A DNA stretch of 64,000 bases, taken from contig CM060732.1 of NCBI GenBank assembly GCA_030704615.1, forward strand, positions 61,981,053 through 62,045,052. Reading direction: 5' to 3'. A program made the translations under genes and the position numbers. The notes under the pieces are model-generated. The model was not told the origin of the DNA and ran no database searches. It saw only the letters and a program-made list of their open reading frames with translations. The DNA is from Takakia lepidozioides. Lineage: Eukaryota > Streptophyta > Takakiopsida > Takakiales > Takakiaceae. Of the stretch, positions 45,721 to 57,239 are shown one piece after another. How positions within the stretch are numbered: position 1 is the first letter of the stretch; each line of letters begins with the position of its first letter.

Positions 45721-48700
45721 CTGATGGCGAGGTTACTTTGAAAGAGTTTATTTTCTCCTCTCACTATAGTTAAGGGGCCTGATTTTTGTGAGCGGTCGCT
45801 CCAAGGTGTTTCCCTTTGGAAAAAAAAAACCTCCACCAGTCACAGCTGAGTGCACAGTGTGACAACTTTTCATACTGAATGCCTCTAACACAAGGCCTCA
45901 CTCCTCCAAAGACCCAAGAGCATCTGGCTTTCCAAATGTTCCACTAGGTATGTGCACGTAGTGTGGCCCACATATGACATGCACTCCAGACATTGTCACC
46001 ATGGTAATTCAAGAGCAGAATAGGAGGGTGAAAAGAGAAATAGCATAGAATGTAAACAACAAACACAACAGACCAACAGTGTAGAATAGCAAACAATGCT
46101 TTATTGTCTCCGGAACCGCTCGAACAAGGAACGGGATTCTTCGAAATGAACATTTGACAACATTTGACTTCCAAAGGTGCCATTTCATTAACAAATCATA
46201 CCTCATTAACCCTTAAGGGCCCACGATACGACGATACCCGGATTTTGTGGAAGTAGATTTTTCAATGTGTTTTTTGCAGATGTTAATATTTTTTAATGAT
46301 TCCAACCAGTGTTTTATAAGTTTCTGGCGAAAAATCACCATATTCCTCAGTCAGCTACTTGTACAAAGGAATTATGGGGGGTAAAATCTGAGATTTTCGC
46401 CAGAAAGCACCAGGAGAGAAATTTCAGGAGCCTAATTTTGCCAACATGGCCCAATGATAACATGACACCTGGAATATAGCCACTTTTCTAACTTTGTCAC
46501 CTCGATATTCTTGCCACATACCAATTAGTACAATGATATATAACATTTAGTACTACTTACTAAACATGTGTGGTGTTGAATGTCAATGTAAACAGGAAAT
46601 ATGAGATAAGATAAAGATAAAGATTCTTTAATGTCCAGTAAATTTCCAAAGCCTACTGCTCAACACACAGGCCATCAAGGGCCCAATGGATAGTCTGAAG
46701 GCACATGTTGAAGGATGAGAGAGAGACAACGGCCAACAAAGTTAACATAAATAAGAACGTGTTTCCCTTGGGGATATCATTTGTAGTAGTAGGCTCTACT
46801 ATGATACAATACAATCAACCAGAAAAATGGATTTAGGGTTCTTACATACTACTCTGTTGTGTCCACTGAATATGATGTTCCAAAAACAGCTTTGATGTCC
46901 CCAAATGTTATCACTACTTTTACTGTCAATATCTAGACCCATAACTCTACTTCATGTGATTTCCGATATTCTGAAACTAATTATGGAGTGAGCAAGACCA
47001 TATATATATACATATATATATGATGACAGCTGAAGCCAGCATAAATAAAAGTGCCAACATATCATATGCTCATGTTCATTGCGGAAGTCCGACCACCTTC
47101 CATACATATTTATCCGCGAGTAAAGGGTTCATACAAAATGATGTATCCTTCATATGAGACCTAGATCATACTTGCCTGCATGGAACTGAACTGCCGCCTA
47201 TGTAGGCAGATGTCTATGGTTGTTGTATATGTGAGAAAGAGAGATATCAAAAGTCTTTCATGGCCAGCCCTAATTACCTGTTTTTTTCCCTTTTTGGTCT
47301 TGCACAAAGGGGCACGCCCAAATCTACCTAGTATTTCTAGGGGTTCAAACAAATTTTCCTGCAACAGGCTTTGCGCCCTCTTTCCTTGGCTTTTGCTTAT
47401 GTAATGAAAGTAAACTGGTCCAAAAGGTAACTGAAAGTCAGGCAATGGCTGGCTTGAAAGGCCACAGTCAACATTATTGTATATGTATCTTCAGTCCCAC
47501 TACACCCAAAATGGGATGGAAAATCTGTACAACCAACTTGGCCAATCCCACTGGATTTGGCAAGTGCAGGCTTTACTCCACCCAACAATTGAAAAGGAGC
47601 TTTTCAGTTTAGGGTCCTTTCTACCAAGTTTCTAGTTTTAGGATCCTTTCTACCAAGTTTGTGGTGGATGTGCATGTAGGCCATGTCTTCCTCCTCATTG
47701 AGGTCATGCATTGGAACAAACCATACTCCTAGTAATTCACTTCGCACCCTTTTGCCTACAATGCCCAAAGAATGGAATTGTTATTGTCTCTGTGAGGCTG
47801 AAGGTAATTGGATGTAGCCAGCTTAATTAAGCTAACTAGCCACACGTTTCTCCACCGTGTGTTTCGTAAGTGTCGTAGTGGGAGAGGAATCCGAAAGATA
47901 CTCGGGGGTTTTGTATATGGAGGAAGGGAGTGTAAAGATGGGTCGGTGGGAGAAGGAAGCAGGACAATACTCCGGTTTTCATGTGTTCGGGGAAGGGAGT
48001 GTGAAGATGGATCGGGAAAAGAAACTGGCCATCTTCACTCTATGTTCCATATATCTGATCCATCTTCATTTTGGGTTTCGGGTTTCGAAGAGTGAGGTCC
48101 ACCAGCCTCAAATGCGGGAGGGTCCGGATCTCTTAGCGTAGTAGGTAGTCTTCGTTGGGCAAGGTGCAGGAGGTGGGTCTGCTCCACATGCGTGCATATA
48201 CCTATTTCGCTTGCATGTGCCAACCAACATGATGTCGGTTGGGTTACGATTTCTTTGACCTTCTATCTCTGTGATAGTGAAGGATCTGGAAGAGAGGTGG
48301 GTTTATTTCATTTGTGTTCACATTCCCTGCTCGTGAGGGTTGGGATCTGATCTGAGCGCAGTAGCATTTCGACGTTGTAGAAGGCGTTTCTTGAGGTGGC
48401 TTTGTTTCGACTGTGTTGAAATTCCTTCCTGGTATTTTGATTGCAGCAGAACGGCAGGTTGGGCTCTCTACAGGTTGGGGTCTACGACTTCCATCTTAGT
48501 GATAGTGAAGGCACTACTGGCATATTGATTGCACATGCCGATCACCACTGGCGGGTTTGCGCTTTCTTGGGCTCTCCATCTTTGTGACAGTGAATGCTCT
48601 GGAAAAGGTGTCTCTTGAGGCATGTTGGTTTCAGTTGTATTGACATTCCTTGCTGGGCAACAAAATGAGGCTTTCCATTTTCTCCGGGACTTCCATGTCT

Positions 48701-50120
48701 GTGAATATGCTGGCACTCATTGTTGCGGTGGGTTCCTCTTCCTTCATAGGAAGATTGGAGTTCTTTGATTGTATCCTGATCGCATTTACCGATCCATGAT
48801 ATAGCAGGTTGCGTCCGTCTCAAGGTGCTGGAGGTGGGTTTGTTTCATTTGTGATGATTCTTGCCCATATTTTGATCTGCCAGAGCTGATCAACACAATC
48901 AAGTCCACGGCAGAGGATACCGTGTTTTCTGCCTCATTTCTGGTGACATCCGTTGAGCTATGCTACTCGATCAAACTTGTAAACTTGGAGGATTTGGAGA
49001 AGAGGACGAATATTAGCATTGTAGATGACCACACTTTGTCAGCAATCTTATGCCTAACTTCTGGTTGTCTTGATGCAGTGCAGATCTCCTGGACATGTGA
49101 GCAAAATTCCATCCTTGTCACTTTGTAAAACTGTGGCATCAAGAATCATCACGTTTTCTCCTCATGCATGTGAAGCTGCCACTTACCATAGATAAAGATG
49201 TTTGAGTGAGGAGGTCTATATCACAGCGCACTTCATATCCTACATAGACACGGGAAATGCAACTGATATTCCGAAAAGCATTGGGGAACAATCACAAGTT
49301 CCTCTCATCTCTTTCTTTTGTCCTTAGATGCTCGAAAGCTTGCCTTTCAGGATCTCCTGGAACAGAACAAGCAGTATTATAGGTTGTGCAGATTGTAAGC
49401 ATGCTTCCATTGTTTGCTGCTGTGATCATCTTGGCGGGAGCTCTTTCTCCCCGTTTCTTTAGGATATGAATCACTCTATATTATCTCCCCTTACTCTCCT
49501 ATTCCACAACATCTTCATGTATGGGAAGTGGTAGCTTTGGCAGTGGGGACGTTTCTCATTATTTGGTGCTCACTGAACATAGTAGCTTGAAAATGTTATA
49601 GAGAAGGCATTCTTAGGCACCCACCAAAGCATGCCATCACACTCTGCTTGAGACATTGGGTAGACTTTGGGAGGCTAACAGAAATGCCTCCTGATTTGAA
49701 AGTAGTGCTATCGGATTCAGAAAATTTCACCTCTACAATTGCAAAATACCCATAATTAGTAGCCTTTGTTATGGATGGAATCATGCTTAATAGGTGGCAA
49801 TTTGACTAGTTCGTAGATTGATCTCCTTGCCGTGCATTCTTTAGTTGGCAGAGGAAGTTGGACTTTTGATTAGTGCTTAATGCATTGTACTTCTGCCTGA
49901 TGCCCTATCTTTTTGTCTGTCATCTAAGTCGAAAAGGTGTGGTTTCGTGGAGTCTTTAGTAAAGATCCTTTTGTTTGTTATCTAAGTTTGACAGCTGTGC
50001 TAGCAAATGGATAGATTCTGGGATTTTCAGTGGCCTGTGGTTTCTTGTATGCATCGAGCTAGAAATTCTCACATCTGTACCCACTGGATAGATTCTTTGA
50101 TTTTGAAATGTAGATGAGTA
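45721..50120. other. Long gene-poor region
   Basis: No gene recognised in about 4.4 kb. It holds a foldback at 46321-46406, an AT microsatellite near 46999-47021, a degenerate 65-bp duplication at about 47885-48015 (GGAAGGGAGTGTAAAGATGG-type core) and a degenerate repeat field at 48240-48860 (GTGATAGTGAAGG, TTGACATTCCTTGCTGG-type words). Open frames are short and without domains. Confidence 0.4.
46321..46406. repeat. Foldback hairpin
   Basis: TTTCTGGCGAAAAATC (46321-46336) and GATTTTCGCCAGAAA (46392-46406) are complementary except for one extra A. Inside, CCATATTCCT can pair with AGGAATTATGG. The roughly 86-base segment therefore folds into one interrupted stem. No known family is recognised. 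Confidence 0.65.
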
Positions 50121-50124
50121 GATT

Positions 50125-50415
50125 ATGGGATTTTCAATGAAATGTGGTTTGTGTCTTATGCATCTCTTAAATGCAAGTTATCACTTATGCTTCACCTCTC
50201 TCTTATGTCATGACAGGCCGTGTTGGGGATCTTTCCTTGTGACAGTTCCGCCTCCAGAAGCCAAGCCTTATGTGGTTAAGTTCGCATTGTGCACTTGCAT
50301 ATGCTTTGAAACTCTTGTGGCTGAGGGCCAAGCTAAGGTCCAACAAGTTCTGGAAGCTCCCTTCTTCAAGGTGATGTCTGTCAAAAACTATGCACCAGCT
50401 CCTTATTTCTGGTAA
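50125..50415 (+). other. Unidentified open frame of 96 codons
   Basis: After a possible acceptor (TCATGACAG, ending at 50217) the frame reads FLVTVPPPEAKPYVVKFALC and VAEGQAKVQQVLEAPFFKV, which is coding-like. I find no family and no partner exons. It could be an isolated exon of an unrecognised or decayed gene, or chance. Confidence 0.25.
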
Positions 50416-50659
50416 CACTTTACCCCACCCTCTTGCTACCGTTTGATGGGCAGACATTTTGACTTGAAACGATCAACTACTCTTCGTTAGAGACAAATCC
50501 TGGCTAAAAGGGTGGTAGAAAGAAGAACTTTTTTACTTCCACAGCAGTTTATAACACCCAGAGGAGTCCAGAGAGAACGAAAAAATAGAAAGGAGCTTCA
50601 TGAGAAGAAACAGAGGAAAACACTAATCACGTCTACCAGAGCCCAAGGGGGGGGGTGCC

Positions 50660-51840
50660 GTGGTGGCCGGGGCTAAGGGCCCATGGGACATTGTAGAAAA
50701 AGTGTATTCTTGTTTGCCATAGCCTTGTGGCAATAGACCCCGTGCCCAGTTTGGCTGGAACAGGCTACCTTTGTGAGCAGTGGGACTTCCTTGATATAAA
50801 GAATTATTTCTGGCTTTCCTAGAAGCCCTTCACACAAGCATCCATCTGCTGTTTGTGAGCTGCCCAGCAATTAGACAGGGTTTAGGGTTTAGGGTCAGCC
50901 TTGAGATTTTGAAAGTTGGTGAACAAAGGTGCAGTTTAAATTTCAGTCTAGTGTTGAGGATAGGCAGGCCCTTCAGATCATCCTTAAGGTCCTCACCCAT
51001 GTCTCAAACTGGAGTTTCAGGGAAGTTCAGGGAAGTTTTATGCGTAACTTCCGCATGCAATTAGTTTCCTACGATTGATCATATCAGCCACAGAAGTGAA
51101 GAAGCTCTTCCAAGAGTCCACAGCTCTTTCGACCTCGCCACTTGCATCAGCCAAACAAGAGGGGAGATCTTGGAGCAATTGGATGAGGGTGGAAGAGCCT
51201 AATTAAGTCCTGGACAGTCTATCACTACCTCTTCCCTCTGGAATACACCTTTTTGATCTCAGTCCAAACAAGAAAGTGATCAGAAGCACCAATATCAGTC
51301 CTATTAACCAACACTTTGGCACACTGGGGAAACTACTCCTTATCCACTATGATATATTCCAGAGTGGAAAGTTCCCCAGTTTGGGCTTTTTCATGAATCT
51401 TTTGACCTATTGTTCAAAAGCTGAAGCTCTTCCAGGCAATTGATAAGCCGCTTAATGATGTTGTCCTGTTGTAGACCCTTGCCCATTGGGCATTGACGTC
51501 TTCTAACAAGACCACGTGACCTCTGGCGAGGAACTTGGCAGTCAAGCTTAACTTCCTGGAGGGCTTTATCAATGTCAACATTGAGTGCTCCCTCTGTAGG
51601 CATGTAGACACATCCCACAAGGAGGTCCGTAGCCCTCAACCTGCCCTTCAGTTTCAGTCTCAGCCAAATACTGTGTTTGTAGTGAAGTTCCTTGTTGATA
51701 ATTGTCACACAGGAAATCATGGACACACCCCTCAGATGGCCTGTGCAAAGTAGAAAAATAGAGAGAGAGAAAGAAAGATGCTTATCACAAGGGAGGCCCA
51801 GAGGGCCCAAGGAACACGAGAAGAACAAGAGAAATCACAG
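50660..51840 (-). mobile_element. LINE remnant with endonuclease region, internally deleted (copy 3)
   Basis: Antisense to the window. 51840-51240 reads as the C-terminal part of an apurinic-type endonuclease: LRLKLKGRLRATDLLVGCVYMP, LEDVNAQWARVYNRT (in a shifted frame), then TDIGASDHFLVWTEI with the SDH motif. From about 51060 to 50660 the sequence jumps to the LINE 3' end, corresponding to 59140-59640 of copy 2. The reverse-transcriptase domain is missing. Stops and frameshifts mark it as dead. Confidence 0.7.
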
Positions 51841-51960
51841 TGAAAGAAAAATGAAATGAAAGGAACGTTATGACATCCATGGAAAGCTCAAAAGAGCTTA
51901 TGGGACAAAGGAAACATGATACAAGGAAAACAAGAGAGATGCAACTTGACATTACAACAT
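51780..51960 (-). mobile_element. LINE/SINE tail-like modules
   Basis: Read on the minus strand: GAGCTTTCCATGGATGTCATAACGTTCC and, further on, CCTTGGGCCCTCTGGGCCTCCCTTGTGATAAGC. These modules recur at 33250-33310, 33545-33605, 35930-35990 and 42370-42410 in either orientation, marking a dispersed short family sharing the CATGGACGTTATAAAGTTTC core. Confidence 0.45.
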
Positions 51961-52067
51961 TCTAAATGACAAAAGGTTCTCCTCTAATATCTAGAGGGGT
52001 TGATAAGTTAAAATGTAGCAGGGTTGCAAGAATTAGAGTTAATCTTGCCACATGTTAAAAACCTGCT

Positions 52068-53713
52068 CTAGTCCCTACTGTCTGACAACTGAATTTGAGT
52101 TCGGCACTTGAATTGTTGCACACCATCCTTCAGGTGTGCAAGCAATTTCGGAAGTTCCTGTATCTGGAAGTCCTGTTGCAAATTCGCCACACTATTCACG
52201 TCATCTGGCACTCTTTTGCTGCCATCTCCTCTGTGAAAAATGTGGGCTAGCAATGTCAGGTTGGTGGTGTCCATGAGTTCGAACACACAGATGTCACCTT
52301 CTGTCAACTTGTGTGTTCTGCAGAACTGAACCCATCCTTTTGTTAATCCCATGTGGGTCTCATTTTCCCGGAGCCATACCATTGGCCATCGACGCCCGGC
52401 TGGATCTATCAATTCCATGTTTGTCGTCTTTGGTGGCATAAATCTTTTTCCAAATTTGATTTTAAACCTCTGCAATCCACCATTGCAGCCATGTTGAAAA
52501 ACTGTTATTGAGGCTTTGTCAATGCATGAGCAGCCTGAAAAATCTAGTTAATAGAAATACAAGTCGAGAAAGACCAAAGTTCCAAAAGATTCACTTTGTC
52601 AAACCTTGTACAGTTTGTACCCTCTTTCTTTACTTCGTTTTCCTTTTTGTGGTGTTACAAATGACAATTGCACATTTAACTTCCCTTTGTTGAAATGATC
52701 TTGCTACTATTGAATTCAAACATTGTGTTGGATCCTCACCAGAAATTTACGCATCACATGGAATGTTTGCAAAGCAACCAAGTGGCAAGGCCTCTTTGAT
52801 TGGTTTACAACATGACTGGCCTGCTCAATGATGGAATTTGAGATGCTAGTCTCAGTCCTCTGTTTCCTTTGATCCATGTTAGAGTCCATGGCAAACTCCC
52901 GTGCTGTTGCAGTATGTTGGTGCACCCCAACCTCGACAGGTTTCTTCTTTTGGGCTTCCACCACTAGCCTCTTTTTCAAGGAGCGTTGAGTCGTGGGTCC
53001 TTCCACTGGACTTGTTGACTCGGGAGCAGTATCTCTCTCCTTCCGCTTTCCCCCTTGCAGCATTGGGGAAGCTTTACAATCAGAAACCCAAGTGAGGGTG
53101 CTCTCTTTTGGAACAGTGGTTTTGGTGTCAACCACCTTGACTGCAGACTCTGAATTTCCCCCTTGTGGCATTGGGGGAGCTTGACAGCAAAAAGTCCGAG
53201 TGTTTTTGGCTGTGAGAGCCCTCACCTTCTGAACTGCGGTTTTGATGTCAAATACCTGGACTGAAAACTGGGACCTTCCAGTCAGCGTGAACACTAGAGT
53301 GTCTTCCATCTCCAAGTTGTTGTCTGCCACAAAACCCCTCCAGCCCTCTTTGAAGGCTACGCAGTCGGCAGTGCGTCCAATAACGACCTGCCACACTTGA
53401 CCGCTCGGGCCCTGCAGATTTGCAGCCTGCCCAATGTCTTTGTTATGAGACTTGATGAATGCTGCAGGGATAACCTGCACAAGCAGCTCCCACCCATAAC
53501 GGTTAGTGCTGCATGATGTTCACAACAAGCAGAAAAAAGAGAAGAGAAAAGGAAGCAGAAAAAGCAGAACTACAGCAAACAATTGAGAGCAGGAAAAAAA
53601 GCTCTGACAGTTAGGGGGTTGAGGAACCATACCATCCAGGAGCTGGCCATCTCAGCCAGATTACTCTTGACCAAAGCCTTACAGAAAACAGGGGCCTGAG
53701 GCGCCTCTTCCAT
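52068..53713 (-). CDS. B3-domain transcription factor (REM/VRN1-like, two B3 domains)
   Basis: Exons on the minus strand: 53713-53633 (possibly starting at acceptor 53731, with an upstream exon not found), 53474-52740, 52469-52068. All are in phase; 405 residues from ATG 53713. B3 domain 1 spans the first junction: PVFCKALVKSNLAEMASSWM, then VIPAAFIKSH, VWQVVIGRTAD, FKEGWRGFVADNNLEMEDTLVF. The linker is basic (KRKERD, RSLKKRLVVEAQKKKP) and probably nuclear-localising. B3 domain 2 covers HLVALQTFHVMRKFL, KFGKRFMPPKTTNMELIDP, WVQFCRTHKLTEGDICVFEL. B3 proteins bind DNA in the nucleus; two-domain members resemble the plant REM/VRN1 group. The target is unknown. The start codon is the weak point: MEEAPQ is the first ATG in this exon, while family members often begin further upstream. 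Confidence 0.88.
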
Positions 53714-53757
53714 TTCCAGATCGCTGTGATTCTGAAAACAGTTAGAATACATGCTTC

Positions 53758-54320
53758 AAACCATCTATTACAACCAGAGCATTGGAATTCAACTTTCACC
53801 GATTCTCTTAGGTGGGGAGCCTGGTGTGGAGAGATAGCTGTGAGTTAAATATCAAAACTGCTTTGTCAAAACTGAATCGGTAAGATGGAGAGCCTCATGT
53901 GGAGGGATAGCTGTGAGTTAAATGTCAAAACTGCATTGTCAAAACTGAATTGGTAAGATGGCATGTTCTGCCACACCAACAAGATGGACCAAGAAGTCAC
54001 CCCATATAGACAGATGAAGTCAGAAGCTCCAAACCATCTATTACAACCAGAACATTGGAATTCAACTTAAAACAGATCTGTAAGGTGAAGAGTCTCCTGC
54101 AGAGAGCGCTGAGTTACTTGTACATGCATTGCCAAAACTATAGCAGTAGACAGTATGTGAGCACCTTCAATTCTGCTACACCAATGAGATCAAGGACCAA
54201 ATGCAAAAGGCAGAATTCTCTTAGACCCCACAGAGACAAATGAAGCCAGAAGCTTCAAACTATGTGTGACAACCAGAGCATTGCAATTCAACTTCCACAT
54301 GGAGAGCCTCCTGCAGAGCG
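53758..54320. repeat. Nested tandem repeats upstream of the B3 gene
   Basis: A module with CAAACCATCTATTACAACC and CATTGGAATTCAAC occurs at about 53758, 54030 and 54256 (third copy diverged), spaced about 273 and 226 bases. Inside the first module a 73-base unit (GATAGCTGTGAGTTAAAT, then GTCAAAACTGAAT) is tandemly repeated at 53809-53960. This is probably non-coding 5' flank of the B3 gene. Confidence 0.8.
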
Positions 54321-54825
54321 AGTTTCATGTATGTACATTGCTGAAACTAAATCAGACATGTGAGCACCTGCAATTTTGCTACACTAAGACAAGATCAAGG
54401 TGCCTAAAGACAAGGATACGTATTCTCATACCTTTCAGAGACAGATTAAGCCAGAAGCCGACAGAGCCGAGCGAGCAGAACAGAGCGAGAGAGAGAGAGA
54501 GGCTCCAACACACTTCACCACACTGCGTCAATGCCTCTGCCCGAACCTTCTCATCCTTCAAGTAATAGCGAAATGGATGGATGAAACAGTGGTACTGCCG
54601 TTCATTTACTTATTCACACAGTTTTGCCAGCTCTCCGTGGATGAGAGTGACCCCATTTATTCACTTTCTTTACCCCACCCCTGCACTGCTCACACACCTC
54701 ACTCTGATTAGACCCACCCCATCCATCCATCCACACATCCCTACTTTTCACCTCTTTCATCCATTCCACTCTTACTTGCTCTCTTAAACTCATTTTTTAA
54801 ATTTTCCGCTAAAATCATGTCGGCC

Positions 54826-55100
54826 TGTTATAGTGTGCCAAGTGGTAATGGGCACATACCACTCGGAAGTGGTTGTGGGTTCAATCCACCGATTGGTGTC
54901 GCAAAGGTGTCCACCTTCCTATCGGAAGGCAGTAACCCTTGGGTTACGCTTCCTTGGGGAGGGGGAGGCCTCATATATAATGCTATTTGATGAATGTGGG
55001 AATGGTCTGACAGCCCAAGGACCCACCATTGAAAAGGGACATGTCACATCCAACGGCTTGGAGGTGGCCAGGTGTCGCGCAAGCTAGTAAATAAATATAT
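54826..55100 (+). mobile_element. tRNA-derived SINE
   Basis: The head resembles a tRNA: GTGCCAAGTGGTAATGGGC as A-box region and GTTGTGGGTTCAATCCACC containing a perfect B box (GTTCAATCC) about 50 bases further. The tRNA-like part ends near GTGTCGC. The body continues through TTGGGTTACGCTTCCTTGGGG and finishes with CAAGCTAGTAAATAAATATATAA. The length of about 270 bases and this layout are typical of plant tRNA-derived SINEs. The target duplication was not identified. Confidence 0.65.
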
Positions 55101-55149
55101 AAATTCCGGGATATTTGTTATGAGCCAAATTTGGGTAGTAGTCACTAGT

Positions 55150-55318
55150 CACATCACAGTCGGTGGCTCAGTTGAGTGCCACCCTGCTGATTCTGCTAAG
55201 TATCTCGTTGCCTGTTCTTATCTGCTCACTCACTTTATCTTCTCTCTCTAATTGCTATCAAGGGCCTACACCTCCAACTTCCTCCTGCTGCTTCAGAAAG
55301 AAAGAAAGAAAGAATGGC
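55150..55318 (+). mobile_element. SINE copy with (GAAA)n tail
   Basis: GGTGGCTCAGTTGAGTGCC fits a polymerase III A box. The body (ATCTGCTCACTCACTTTATC, TCTCTCTAATTGCTATCAAGGG) matches the copy at 56335-56527, and the tail is AGAAAGAAAGAAAGAAAGAA. The B-box region is diverged in this copy. Confidence 0.55.
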
Positions 55319-56084
55319 GGCCCACTGCTGTAGTGATGGCATTCAAACATTGGGTCACTCTGGTGTTTGTCAGCTGGTGTAAGCAGAAGGTACTGCAGGG
55401 TCCCGCTGAAACAAGTCTCCTCATCTTTGACCGAGACAGTGGGTTGACACTTGACACTTGACACCTGAATTGTTATCATTCTCACAGTATCACTACAATA
55501 ACAGCAGCAATCTAACCGTGCAAGCCACAAACACCGTGCACTGCACACAAAGAGCAGGGCTGAATGCTCTAAGTGAAAGGAGTTGGACCTTTTTGCGAGT
55601 TGGGTCCTTCCCTCAAGAGTGACAACATGAGCTGCTCCTCATCTGGGCCATGGATCACACCTTGCCAGGTTGCTAGCTTAAAAGTTATACCATGGAACAT
55701 GAGCGATACACCCATTCATCACTGAGGTGATCCAGATCCAGGTTGCACCCCCGGGAAATTCTTTGTTCAGCTCCAGGTTTGCAGCGGCATAGCATCTAAT
55801 GAGGTACCGCCTCTCGCGGGGCTATATTTGCAAATGGCCCAGACAACCAATCTTGTAAGCGGCGATCGATGCCGGCAGTAGTGCCTATTTTTGGTTTCTA
55901 CGATGGAGTTCAGCTTGGGATGGTAGCTAAAGCGAGACGAGGGAGCTGATCGGATCATGTACATGCGAATGTACATGAACATTCAAAATCTATTACGCTT
56001 AGATTATTTCAACTTGTAATATATTTTTCATCAGGACACTTGATTCAGACTATGAAGTCCCAGATGGTCAATTTGATTGCATGG

Positions 56085-57180
56085 ATCCAAGAACAATCAA
56101 AGACAAGTTGGCCAGAATTCTAAGACAGTGGAGGTTTAATTGCTCGTTATGGTGTACCGTTTGATATTCAAACTTTGCACACTCGGTACTGGATATGCTT
56201 TGGACCGGCAAGAAGGCCTGCATTGGCTCCGTATCTCATCAAGACAGGCCATGATTAAACGTGGGAGTGTAGGGCATCAGCAGTGTAAGAGTGCTCAAGT
56301 GAGAAAAGCCCTGGCGGTGGAAAACGACAACAGAAGGGTAGTAGGTAGTTCAGCTGGATATTGCACTGAGTCCCACCCAGGTGAGTCTCGGCTCAACTCC
56401 TGCTACCTCGTTGGGTGTTCTCATCTGCTCACTCAGTTTATGTTTTCTCTCTAAATGCTATCAAGGGGATACCTCCAAATTCCTCCTGCTAGTTCCCCCC
56501 GGAAAGAAAGAAAGAAAGAAAAGAATGCTGGTTCCCTTTCCTCCACATGGAGTATTGCTTTGACCAAGGTGGGGTATGGTGGGGCATCAACAGATCGCCT
56601 GGATGACGGGCCACTGCTGTACTAATGGCATTCAAACATTGGGTCATTCTGGTGTTTGCCAGCTGGTGTAAGCAGAAGGTGCAGGTCCCGTTGGAAACAA
56701 GTCTCCTCATCTTTGACCCGAGACAGTGGGTTGACACTTGACACCTGAATTGTTATCATTCTCACACTATCACTACAATAACAGCAGCAATCTGGCCCTT
56801 GCAACCACAAACGGCACTGCACAAACCAAAGAGCAGGGTTGAATGCTCTTTAAGTGAAGAGAGTTGGAGCTCTTCGCGAGTTGGGTTCTTCTTGTCCAGA
56901 TGTCTGTAGTTAGTGACGTTGTTTACAGATCCTGACAATCAAAGACATGTTGGCCAAAATTCAAGACAGTGGAGGTTTAATTGCTAGTTATGGTGTACCG
57001 TTTGCTATTCAAACTTTGCACACTTGGTACTGGATATGCTTTGACCTGGCAAGCAGGCCTGCATTGGCTCCGTACCTCATCAAGATTAAACGTGGGAGTG
57101 TTGGGCATCAGAAGAGTAATTTCCGAGGCTGTGTTGTACAGAGTATCCAAACGAAGGAAGAAGAAGAAGAAGAAAAGTAG
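56085..57180 (+). pseudogene. Duplicated fragment of an unknown coding sequence (segment B)
   Basis: Both B segments can be read as protein: in the second (56939-57150) TIKDMLAKIQDSGGLIASYG, then VPFAIQTLHTWYWICF and RPALAPYLIK. The first copy shows the same residues with a one-base frame shift near 56120, preceded by DYEVPDGQFDCMDP. Conservation of reading sense in two copies suggests descent from a real gene. I do not recognise the family. Neither copy has start or stop context. Confidence 0.35.
56335..56527 (+). mobile_element. SINE copy with perfect A box and (GAAA)n tail
   Basis: TAGTTCAGCTGG (56345-56356) fits the polymerase III A-box consensus completely. CTCGGCTCAACTCC about 40 bases on is a B box with one mismatch. 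The body continues to GCTATCAAGGGGATACC and a (GAAA)n tail at 56502-56524. It has the same family features as 55150 and 57240. Confidence 0.65.
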
Positions 57181-57239
57181 GTTTGGGGATTGCTCAAGTG
57201 AGAAAAGCCCTGGCGGTGGAAAACCAGAACAAAATATTA

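Noticed and set aside
54830-54905. Functional tRNA gene
   Set aside because: A and B boxes are present, but the acceptor stem ends do not pair well and the sequence continues into a SINE body.
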